Origin: Saccharum officinarum
Lineage: Eukaryota; Streptophyta; Magnoliopsida; Poales; Poaceae
Length of the DNA: 64,000 bases
Direction: 5' to 3'
Assembly: GCA_020631735.1 (NCBI GenBank)
Contig: CM036199.1
Location: 15,282,834-15,346,833, forward strand
The notes under the pieces were generated by a model. It saw only the letters and a program-made list of their open reading frames with translations, searched no databases and was not told the origin of the DNA. The position numbers were made by a program, and so were the translations under genes. The stretch's first letter is position 1; every line of letters starts with the position of its first letter. Of the stretch, positions 54,671 to 64,000 are shown piece after piece.

Positions 54671-57600
54671 TGTAACAGAACCGCCCAATTATACGAGATT
54701 AAGTAGAAAAATCATCCAACGGAAGGACAATTTAACAAACTTAAGCCCGTATAATCCGGTAGTCCGTGAAATCTCGACGGATTTCAAACCATTTCACATA
54801 ACAGCCAAGATCGTACTAAGTTTAGCGGTCATCATCATAAGTTACATAAAAGTTCACGGCATAAAATACATCGGAGTTTAAACATAGTCATTACAAACCA
54901 GGTTCGAATAAAAGTAGCGGAAGCGGCAGTTCAAATCACGCACACACACAACATTTTGGAATAAAGTGCTAGCTTGTGATCATCTCCAGCAAAAGCATCA
55001 GACGAGAAGTAGCGAATGACCATTGCCCATGGTCCTAAGCTTCGCCCATCGCAGGATAGAGGCAGTTGATACAATAGCCGTAATATATCTGCCCATCTGC
55101 AACAAGTGGGAACAAAGCCCTGAGTACGAGAAGGTACTCAGCTAGACTTACCCGTCATAAACCAGAAATATAAGACACCAAGGAATCATGACAGGCTGTC
55201 TGGTGGGGTAGCTGACTCATTTGTAAAAAGACATTTTTAGCATTTAGGAAAACCTTTACAAAAGCTTTGCATCAAGTTAAATCTTTATTAACCTGTCAAC
55301 TACATTTGCACCTGTACTAAAGTAACATGTAATTAAACAGGTAATGATAACCAATGATCATTAACAACTACCATTATGTCATATTTCATATAACTGTCCA
55401 AGTGTTCCATCAATATTACTACGATGAAGTAGCTCAAGTCAAGTGTTCACTATCCAGTGAACGATGGCGATTCGAATCGATTATTAACCAGCTGGTAAGT
55501 TATTCCTCACACAAACCTCACTCACCCGCTAAAGTGAGGTGTTGGTCACCGAGTCAACCATTCAGGTAAAGTCACGAGCTTGCTAGGAACCACTTGTACC
55601 CGGGAGCCGCCCGACTGCTCTTTGGCCTTATCATCGCGCCCCCGTATCCTGCCACTACTGCTCCGGTACAGTGCGTTGCGGGCAATTCACTCGGCCCGAA
55701 TAATCTCTCAGTTTCACGGTCATAAGGTACTTTATCTGGCCAGCTAAATGTGAGGCATGCGTTCAACATGACCCGAGGGACAACAACGGACGGTCCTTAA
55801 TCGACACAGATGGAAAACACTACAGTCCGAAACCCTGCAAGTTTCTGCCCGGTCTCAAATTCATTTCACACTTAGTTATACCATGATTTCATAGTCATCC
55901 AAGCAGATCCAGGTAACCACCTATAGCTCGCAGGTGACAGGAAATCACCTGACTTCTACCGGTCTAAGCAAGCTAAGCATTGACTCGACTGTGGATACCA
56001 GGGTAACAAGGATATAGTATAACAAAGGTAAGCAAGGTATAATGCAGCAACGTCTGCAAACAACTCCTAAACGTAATGCATCAAATTAAGTAAAGTTAAT
56101 AATAAATTATTTGCAAACCGGGAGAGAAATGCTCCGGGGCTTGCCTCTCTCAAAAGAGCTCGGACGGTGGTCGGGGCACTCTGGGAGCTCTTCACCGACC
56201 TCCTCTTCGGCTTCTGTCACCTCCTGCTGCTGCACCTCGAGCTGCTCCTCTGGCTCCTCGGGTACGACTGGGTTCTCGATTTGCGATCCTGTATGATGCA
56301 ATGCGCGTAAGTGATTATGCAAACGTGCATCGAAGGAGATGAATGCAATGAATATGTTGAAATGCAAGGTAGTCAACATCATCCAAGAAACTATACACTA
56401 CAAGCACATGTCATCTACTGCATTCTCTTCTACTACTATTATGTTAAGTTAACATATCTTATGAAATGCTTCAAAGATACACCAAAGCTTTATTAATTTC
56501 TTAATCACACTTAAAGCAACACTTAAAGCAACACTTACTTAAACCCTAAATAATAATAGGTTTGAATAGCAACATATATTTCTGATGCTCCTAAAAATCT
56601 AAGAAAATTACAGTAGCATAATACTACCCTAAACAGACTACCATAAAAATTTCATGACATTTGGATAATTAAACTATCCTGTACAAAAATGACAAGCTAT
56701 AGCATAAAAATGAGCATGAAATTACTTTGTACTATGAAAAGTGTCAAACAACAGAATTAATATTTTTCCTAGGTTCTTCATAGCATATAATGACTGTACA
56801 AAAATTATCTCATGCATGTTTTATACAAAATTTGCTCTCTAGCAAAAATAACAAAAATCAGCCATTAAAGGTACTTGAACTACTTCTCCAAAGTTTTCCA
56901 CAGCACATGCATGAAACATATTCTTCCTAAGAAGTACATGATATAAGAAGATTAACAAACTTGAAATCATATTTTTCTGATACATATAGGATTTACTAAC
57001 CATTTTACAAGATATCAGCAATATCAAGAATTAATTAAAGCTCTACAGAAAAGTATCCCAAAAATGACATGCAATATTTTTATATTGTAGATCTGGTTCC
57101 AATGAGTCCATAGAAATTTATTTCACAATTTTTGGAGCTCAAATGAATACAAAAACATTTTTCCACAATATTTTTCATCATGAATAATAAAAGAAAACAG
57201 AAAACGATTTTTATTATTGAAACTGGGCCGGCCCGTGGAAATAAACCGGCCCGCGGCCGTTTTCGGCCTGAGTCACGCGCGCGGGGGAAAGAGCGAGCAG
57301 GCCCGCTCGGAGGCGCGACCCACAGGGCGTGGCCCATTGACGACCGACGGGGGGAGACAGGGCGTCCTCGTCGGCGTTCGGAGCCACGACGGCGTGGCGG
57401 TGGCCGACGGCCAACGGCCATCTCCGGCCACGACCCGTCCAGCGAGCGCGCGCACAGTGTTCGTGAGGAGGTAGCGAACTCGAGAGAGAAGCTCAGGGGG
57501 ATGGAGAGGGAGCGAGGAAGACGGTGGGCGGAGCACGAGCTCGACGGCCCCGTCGTGGTGGCGCGGCGGGAAGAGCTCGATTGAGCCTTACCGGAGGCAA

Positions 57601-58542
57601 ACAAGGCAAACGGAGGTCCGTTCGGAGGAGAGGAGAAGGTGGCGGAGCTTCGTGTACGACCAATCGAACGGTGGTGGTCCACCGGTGTCGGAACACGGCG
57701 GTGAAGGCGAGGATGGCGGTGGTGAGCGGCGCTCCCGCTCGGTTTTCTCCGGAGGAAGGGAAAGAGGGAGCGAGCGAGTGGCGAGTGGGATGGAGACCGG
57801 ACGCGCGCGGAGATTTGAGGCGGAGCACGCGCGGGGTCCACGGGCGGCCACGCGGGGGCGTCGCCGGCATGCGGCCGCCACGCGGCGGGCGCGTTCTGCC
57901 GCGGCGGACAGCGAGGCGCGGGCGAGCGGGAAGAGGAGGAGGAGGCCGAGCGGACGCGGGCCGGGCCGAGGCAGGGCGCGGGCGCGCGCGCGCGGGAGTG
58001 GCGCGGGCCGTTTCCGGTCGCGGGCCGAAACCGGGGCGGCGGCCTGCTAAAGAGAAAAACCCTTTTTCATTTATATTTTCAAGAAATTTTTAAACGCCAG
58101 CTTTCAAATATTATTTTGAGCAAGAAAATGACATTTTCTAGAAATGACCCAAAAATAAAAGTTGCTTAGAATTTAATCCTCTACAACTTTGATTAAGGGG
58201 CCAACTAAAAATTCTCAACAGATTTTGATTTTTAGAATAAAAGCTAATTTAGGGAGGATTTTTGAATATTTTCAAATAACATTTTTAAAACAAATCTTTG
58301 ACAAAACTTTGAGTGATTTAGTGGCTCCAAAAATTTCACCTATAATTCTAAGTGATATAAAAGTTATAGTTGCGCAAATTTGATGAATGTCATTAGCACA
58401 TTATCACAACATGTTATGCAATACTAGTTTCCACACTTTTATTTTACTAAAGGTACACCCTAAGCACATATGATTATGAATGATATGAAATATCATGCTT
58501 ATGATTGCAATGCAAATGCTTGCGTAACACCGGAGTGTTACA
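54671..58542 (-). repeat. 5' LTR of the Tekay-type element
   Basis: Complete at 3872 bp: minus-sense start TGTAACACTCCGGTGTTACG at 58542 and end GGTTCTGTTACA at 54671. The first bases contain a palindrome, GTAACAC and GTGTTAC around CCGG, found in all three LTRs of this family here. Confidence 0.93.
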
Positions 58543-59314
58543 GGAGGTGATGTTGTCCGTCATGGGCCTCGCCTTGCAGAGCGCGAGGGGGGGGGTTGTG
58601 CTCCACCGGGTGGGGCAAGGGCAATGGCGCGGCGGCGTCGACCGCCGCCAGGTGGGACAAAGGCACAACGACGGTGAGCCCTACCGCCGGGTAGGGCAAA
58701 GGCGTGACGGAGTCGATCATCACCAAGAAGAAGTCTGGGCACAAGCATGAAGCGAGTCAAAGGGTCAGTAGTGTCGACACTAGCAACGAAGATGACATCG
58801 TAATCAGGGGAGAAGAAGGTTAGACCATTGCCCCCTTTGGTAGGGTTAGGGTTTTAGACTTCGAACGCCACTCACGAGGCAGGTTTTCACACCGTTTTTT
58901 CCCCATTTTCTTTGCAGCTTTAAGTTGCAGCCTCAAGCGTGGATGCCCTACAAGACTACAATGATCAAGATGTTGTGTCCGTGCCACGTGTATGTCTTTA
59001 GCTATAGGTGTAAATCTACCTTGCGCACAATGTGTGTGATGTGAGTTTTCATTTAAGTTCAGATACAACAACTTGTACTAGTATTAAGTATAAAAAATGT
59101 CGTCTACTTTTACCCTTTCTCTCGTAGTACAGTAGTTCGTACGGAAACCAGTGATAGATTGTACAGGCATGTGACTAGAAAATTTTGAGATAAACAGGAG
59201 ATGATATGAGATGCTTCGTGTCTCCTTCCGTAGTTTCTTCTGGCAACCACCAACCCAACCAATGTTTACACCTTCAATTCACCGCCTGTTATTGTGTCCT
59301 CTTTGGTTCCTTGT
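58543..59314. other. Intergenic DNA right of the Tekay-type element
   Basis: 58600-58730 is GC-rich with a loosely repeated GGGCAAAGGC-type unit (near 58610, 58655 and 58695). No gene is supported. The part next to 59314 is the likely 3' UTR of the minus-strand gene that follows. Confidence 0.4.
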
Positions 59315-60828
59315 CTATGCTTCTTTATCCTTCACAACCTTGTCGATTATAGGATCAACAATTGAATCAACTTGTTTCTTTATCTCGTCAACCTGATCAA
59401 TATAAGCGATCGCAATAGTTATCCTCTTCATATTTATTTATACATATAATATAATAATAAACACATGTAGATGTATTCTAAGGGCTACTTTCGCCAGACA
59501 CATACAACTCGTCTAGCTAAAAATGGTAATTGACTGAACACATTGCCAAACGAAGTCGAACGACCCCACTCCTAGTCTGTGATCTGTGATTAATTGTACC
59601 AATCGTACCGAGTCACTTGTCTTCTAACACTAACCAGCATAAATACAATTTTCCTCTCTTATAAATAAATGGTTTCCCCACCCCACACCCCCACGGCCCC
59701 ACCCACCGAACTGACAACGTGTTAGTCACTTTCACAATCCTAGGCCGACAAGATAACCAGATCGTTTAGACCAGCACGTATCTCCAGCTTCCGAACAGAT
59801 CGAGCAAAAAAGTAGGCAGTAACTTGTAAGACTATACCATGAGCTTTACGTTTACGTAGTAGCAACACTAGCAGCTGCCGTAATCAATACTGTCGTGGAG
59901 CAATAGCTTGCGTTTTTTCTTCGCTGAGAAAATACGATTGCGTAACTAAACTGACCTTCTCGATTAGGGCCTCGGCTTTCTCGGCGTCTTCCTCGATCGC
60001 ATCCGTGACCGTCTTAATCCTCGAGGCTGCTTCCTTGAGATTTTCGTTGCCGGGGAATGCGTCAGCGACCTCGCCGGCGACCTTCTCCGTCGCCTCCGCC
60101 ACCGTGTCGATCACCTCGATTGCCACCTCTGCCGTCTTCTCTATCTTATCTGTTATTAGCGCAAAAAAGTTTATGCATGCTAGCAGACGATTAATTTCAG
60201 AAATCTCTGTTTATATACCTTCTAATGTTCTGAACCTCCTGTAGACAGGTATCGCAACTATGACGGCACCGACCAGCCACTTGGCCCTGAGAAACCGATA
60301 GATTTGGACCGCGAGAAGGAAATCAATCCGATACATTTGGAAACATTTGAACAATGAACAAGAAATGCATATATCTGTTCTTCGCTCACCATGGAGGCAT
60401 GCTGGGTATTGGGAGGTTTCCTCCTGACGGATTGGCAGGGCCAGGACCAACTGCGGGAATTCTGACCCAAAAAACAGATGAAACTTTATAAACAAAACCG
60501 TTGTGCCGTAGCTGCATGAAACTTACTGTGTATGCCAAGATACAAGATATATACAACAAAAAGGTGAAGTCTGGACTCTGGAGAAGACTTGAAACATAGT
60601 GAATTAGGATCTATGAGGAGCTGTGAGAAAGAGATGCATTTACCGTGTAGTAGTTCCTCTGATAGGGAAGGCATTGTTCATGCCTGAAGAATTCATCCTT
60701 AAGCTAGTAAGACTTCGTTGGTGATGAGACGATGCGGAGATCACTGGATTCCCGTGGTGACGATGAAAAACCACAGAGGTATGAAGTCCCAAGCCTCTGG
60801 AGGTAACAGAAGAACCGAGCGCGGCCAT
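59315..60828 (-). CDS. Predicted plastid-targeted membrane protein, function unknown
   Basis: Five exons joined by GT-AG introns with consistent phases: 60828-60644, 60461-60390, 60286-60219, 60149-59956 and 59392-59315, giving 198 residues and a TAG. Residues 1-60 are rich in Ser, Thr, Arg and His with almost no acidic residues, as in a chloroplast transit peptide. Residues 63-85 are Pro/Gly-rich. A short membrane span follows (about 88-101, W-L-V-G-A-V-I-V-A-I-P-V-Y), with R-R-F-R after it. Residues 109-198 are a long charged helix of K/E/A/V repeats (I-E-K-T-A-E-V-A-I-E-V), probably amphipathic. The last exon V-D-E-I-K-K-Q-V-D-S-I-V-D-P-I-I fits it in phase. I recognise no named family. 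Exon edges were read by eye; the continuous frame across all four joints supports them. Confidence 0.75.
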
Positions 60829-62028
60829 GGGATTTATTAAAGGGCTGAAGTTTCTTCTACGTCGAAGCTACTCTTCGGTGATATCTAGCAAGTTTGTTGC
60901 TTGGGGGGCAATGAGCTTGTGTTGCTGTCCTCTACTTCGTCCGTGCCGTGAAATCTATCGCTCTGAGCCAACTATCAATATATTAAAGGAGAACGCGGCC
61001 ATTTGTACAGAGCAAGAAGCTATACAGCAACCTTGACTAGTAGGTTTTTTTTAGTAGAACCTTCAACCTTGACTGGTTGGTTGCTTTGTAAAGAAGAGAC
61101 GAGAGGTTGACTTAGAAAGAGGTTGAACGTTACACAATAATCTAGGCCACTAGAAATAAAAATCTAGATCGTCAGAGGAATTTTTTTTGAGATAACAATT
61201 ATAGGCGGTACTTCAAGACAAAGTCAATAGGCACGTGGAAATGTGGAATGGGTAGTAGAACAAAAGCTCTGGCAGTTAAAACTATTCAGCAAGGTTAATT
61301 ACAGTTAGACTGAATTTTGAAATAACCAAATGACCATGCACAGTATTTCCCGATGTTTCATTTAGAATCTGCAATCTACAACAATAATTTCATGGAAGAG
61401 TGGCAGAAGCAAGCTAATGGCAAGAAATGGAATAACGTGAATGGAAGGGCATATCTGTAGCATATCAGAGTATCAGATACGGAGAAATGGCTACAGAAAA
61501 CATGCTTCTGTAACTACCAAAAAAATGAAGTTATTGAAAGTTGTTGGGAGATAAAGTCTGGAGTATGTACGAAGCCTGAAACTAAGTTGTTGAAAGATGA
61601 AGAATCAGTATATACCTACCAAAAAATGAAAATCAGCTAGAGATCTAGCCATCTCCTTTGTTTCAAAAAGTTTGCACCTCAACCATCCTTTTTTTTACGA
61701 GGGGAAGGGATTCTAGTAACTTGAGAGTATAATTATATCCCTGTTTACACTAGAGTAACTCTAGAGCACCCTAATGACATTCTTCGCCTCTAATTTATGA
61801 CCTGAACGATTGTCTAGTTCCAATATGCCAAAACTTAGTGATGTCAACAATTACCATTGCAGCTTCACCTTCCAATCATCCACAATGACAAGACCCAAAC
61901 TTTGGAACACCGTGGATACTTCGGGAATATCATCCACAATGATGCATTTGACACACTGACAGAGCATCAGCCGCTTCATCGTCGAGTTGGTTCAACTTAA
62001 ACCATGTGTTGCATGAAAAATTGCCATC
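60829..62028. other. Intergenic region between two minus-strand genes
   Basis: AT-rich. It should hold the promoter of the gene starting at 60828 and the 3' UTR of the gene ending at 62029. After that gene's TGA the same frame stays open for about 32 codons, which I regard as chance. No repeat is recognised. Confidence 0.4.
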
Positions 62029-63375
62029 TCATGGTATTGGCATTGTCAAATAAACCAATTCGAAACGTCCATCCTCAACATTCTTCTCAGGGTTGACTGA
62101 AATCTGGAAGCAGAAGGGACTGTTGTTGCCTTGGCTCAGCAGACATTTGATCAGAATAAGCCAAATAAGATAGAAATTAGGCTTTTGTTCAGCTTTTCTC
62201 CTTTTTGCTGTCTCTTTGTTGCCAGAACCATCTATCATACCAGAAGTGCTCAAGTTACACGACTCATAGGTTTCTGACAGCGTGTGGCTTTTGTGGCATT
62301 CAGATACATCATCTGCAATGATATTGGCAAATAAGGTCTCTGCAGCTCTATTCCTCACAAGCAAAGGAACTTGTCCAGATTGGTCATAGACATATATCTG
62401 CGTATGATGATAAGATAGTTTTACAAATATATACTTAACTAGAAAAATAAAAACACAAGCTATAGAAAGTCTTACCAGAAATGGTTTGTATATCTGGCCA
62501 GGAACATGAAGATATTTTGGGTTATTAGGACAATCAAGTGCAAACGTGTTTTCCCCGTGAAGGTTTCTGCATATACATTCATTACATCACGAGAAGAGCA
62601 ATATGTTTATGTATATAAGCAGATGGCAGCATGGTATTAAGATGCCTACTTGTGATATAGAGGTGAACCACATAACTTGCATCCAGGAGCAACCAAATCT
62701 CTGACAGTATCATTGTGCTCTTTGAAAGAAAGTTTGTCGATGATTGACAAGTTTGCCTTAAGGGGGGAGGTCAGAGAACTCCCTAAAACCATCTTGCCAA
62801 TGCATGCATAAATGTTTATATTACATAATTTTCTCTGAGAGAGTAGTTCTGATATAGACAAGAAATCTGTTGATTCATTTTCTTTTGTTTGTTTCCAGTT
62901 CTTCGATACCACCTGTAACTGCAGCATAATACTTTTAAGAGTTTTAGTACATAGAGTGAGTATCTCAATGCTATCTGGCACGGAGAAGACAAATTGACTG
63001 TAATACTCAACTTCTTTCATACTCGACTGTGAACTTATCTACTAAGAATCATCAATGCCTGAAGTTGTGGTTGTTTTTTCTTTCACTCATAATCATTGTA
63101 ATTCCAAGGTGAGATGGTGCAAAATATGAAAGCCAAATACAAAGCACTTGTAACGCCAGTGTAGATGGTGAAAACTCAGTGGTTGAGCCCCTAAGGGAAA
63201 AGGCAAGTGCAAGTCCATACTCCAGTTAAACTGGATTGGATTATTCCAGTAGATTTTACCTGATGATGATTTTCAGCAAGAGCACCTTTAGTGCGTATGG
63301 TCCATTCTGCCACTCTTCTTAGCTTTGATTTTGTAGTATTCCCGACTTTGCAACTGCTTATTAGTTCATGTATTC
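62029..63375 (-). CDS. OB-fold protein like the replication factor A C-terminal domain, 3' part
   Basis: Four exons with matching phases: 63375-63260, 63026-62650, 62566-62476 and 62397-62029, together 316 residues and a TGA. The start lies to the right. The second exon ends G-C-K-L-C-G-S-P-L-Y-H; the third has L-D-C-P-N-N; the fourth opens I-Y-V-Y-D-Q-S-G-Q-V and L-V-R-N-R-A-A-E-T-L-F. A C-x2-C knuckle followed by this beta-rich block resembles the zinc-ribbon OB-fold at the C-terminus of replication protein A large subunits, which bind single-stranded DNA. The end (W-L-I-L-I-K-C-L-L, G-R-F-E-L) is preceded by a basic stretch. It may be a plant-specific relative rather than RPA1. The upstream exons were not found before the window edge. 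Confidence 0.65.
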
Positions 63376-63610
63376 CTATAAAAGGGCATGCTAAGTTACA
63401 ACCAGAGTGCTGAAAATATTATGTTATTAAGCATATTTTCCTGCTGAGAAACTCTTAAAAGAATAGGTGTCAATATAAAGTTATAAACAGTGAACGCCTG
63501 ATACCAAGTTGCCCTATAGTTCAGATAATTAACTTTGTAGGAAAAGTTTTTGCAAAGAAGGAACAACCCAGGTACCCGGATGAAGTATAAGATAACAAAT
63601 TAGCACACAA

Positions 63611-63778
63611 AAAAGGGCAGACCCAGTGCCAGAGGCTCCCACACGAGTGGGGTCTAGGGAAGGGAATAACCGAAGCAAAGTCTTACCCTCGCAGAAATTC
63701 TGCAGAGAGACGGCTTCGAACCCAGGACCTGGTGACTCGGCAAGCTAGCACTCACCAACTGCACCAGGCCCGCCCTTC
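63611..63778 (-). mobile_element. tRNA-derived SINE, Au-like
   Basis: Flanked by a perfect 17-bp duplication AACAAATTAGCACACAA (63594-63610, 63779-63795). In minus sense it opens GGGCGGGCCTGGTGCAGTTG, with a pol III box A (TGGTGCAGTTGGTGAG), box B (GGTTCGAAGCC), CGAGGGTAAGAC and GACCCCACTCG, and ends near CTGGGTCTGCCC with a T run. This order matches the Au SINE of grasses. It is probably within an upstream intron of the OB-fold gene. Confidence 0.9.
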
Positions 63779-63795
63779 AACAAATTAGCACACAA

Positions 63796-64000
63796 TATAC
63801 CAGAAAAAATTCCAGCAACCTGAAGCCATCAATAATTGTCAGTAATAAGCAGAATGACGTCTCCACTCAACCAACAATAATGTCCTTGAAGCCCTTATTG
63901 TTACTGGCCAATGTATATTTTCATATGCGCTATATGGTATAGATTGGAAACCAAGCTATAATTTGCTTTGCAAATAGAACATTGTATCATAGAACCAAAA
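63796..64000. other. Window end, no exon recognised
   Basis: AT-rich sequence, probably intron of the OB-fold gene, whose start lies beyond the window. Confidence 0.35.

Larger units (their letters stand above)
44189..58542 (-). mobile_element. Tekay-type chromovirus (Gypsy), nearly complete
   Basis: In minus orientation: 5' LTR 58542-54671, primer site, extra reading frame, gag with protease, RT, RNase H, integrase with partial chromodomain, polypurine tract, 3' LTR 48033-44189. Internal region 6.6 kb. The large LTRs, F-I-D-D reverse transcriptase, C-terminal A-S-W-E chromodomain motif and extra 5' frame fit the Tekay/Del group; extra frames upstream of gag are known in rice RIRE3/RIRE8. 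The right flank begins GGAGG; the left flank is in the gap, so no target duplication can be tested. Confidence 0.92.

Noticed and set aside
1..64000. CRISPR arrays, bacterial operons, riboswitches or rRNA genes
   Set aside because: None is seen. The window is plant nuclear DNA, and the regular repeats are explained by transposable elements.

Overview
This is a nuclear window from a grass, most likely a panicoid of the sorghum/sugarcane/Miscanthus group. The evidence is GT-AG intron genes, grass-type LTR retrotransposons, a tRNA-derived SINE of the Au type, Stowaway-like elements, and at least ten copies of a short inverted-repeat element with GGCCTTGTTTAG-type ends that I recognise as common in panicoid grasses. 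The species cannot be fixed from the sequence. A 100-N assembly gap lies at 44089-44188.

Host genes are few. They are: the last exon of an unknown gene (67-167, +); a two-exon P-type pentatricopeptide repeat protein, probably organellar (2526-4828, +); an ATL-type RING-H2 E3 ubiquitin ligase resembling the ATL6/ATL31 group (7965-9158, +); a second ATL-type RING-H2 ligase on the other strand (32273-33541, -); a five-exon gene for a predicted plastid membrane protein of unknown function (59315-60828, -); and the 3' part of a gene with a replication-factor-A-C-like OB-fold (62029-63375, -). Short inverted-repeat elements fill the spaces between them, including one nested insertion and three hAT-type non-autonomous elements with clear 8-bp target duplications.

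Three LTR retrotransposon blocks make up most of the window. (1) 12107-28437: a Tat-lineage Gypsy element in minus orientation with a 5-bp target duplication (GGTGT). It has two RNase H domains and, between integrase and the 3' LTR, a decayed gene on the opposite strand that still shows four canonical introns. A 5'-truncated Tekay-type element (22020-27042) sits inside it and has replaced most of gag and protease. (2) 35803-44088: a Copia element of Sirevirus type, decayed, whose 5' LTR carries one of the hAT elements and whose 3' end runs into the gap. (3) 44189-58542: a nearly complete Tekay-type chromovirus in minus orientation with LTRs of about 3.9 kb.

The most striking observation is in block 3. 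Upstream of gag the element has an extra reading frame (52906-53880, -). Its first 19 codons match the histone H3 N-terminal tail at 16 of 19 positions, including K4 and the A-R-K-S context of K9. The rest is a coiled coil and a very acidic tail. The same element encodes a (shortened) chromodomain at the integrase end, the kind of domain that in other proteins reads methylated H3K9. This suggests histone-tail mimicry by a retrotransposon. The copy here carries two in-frame stops in that frame, so any function would belong to intact relatives.
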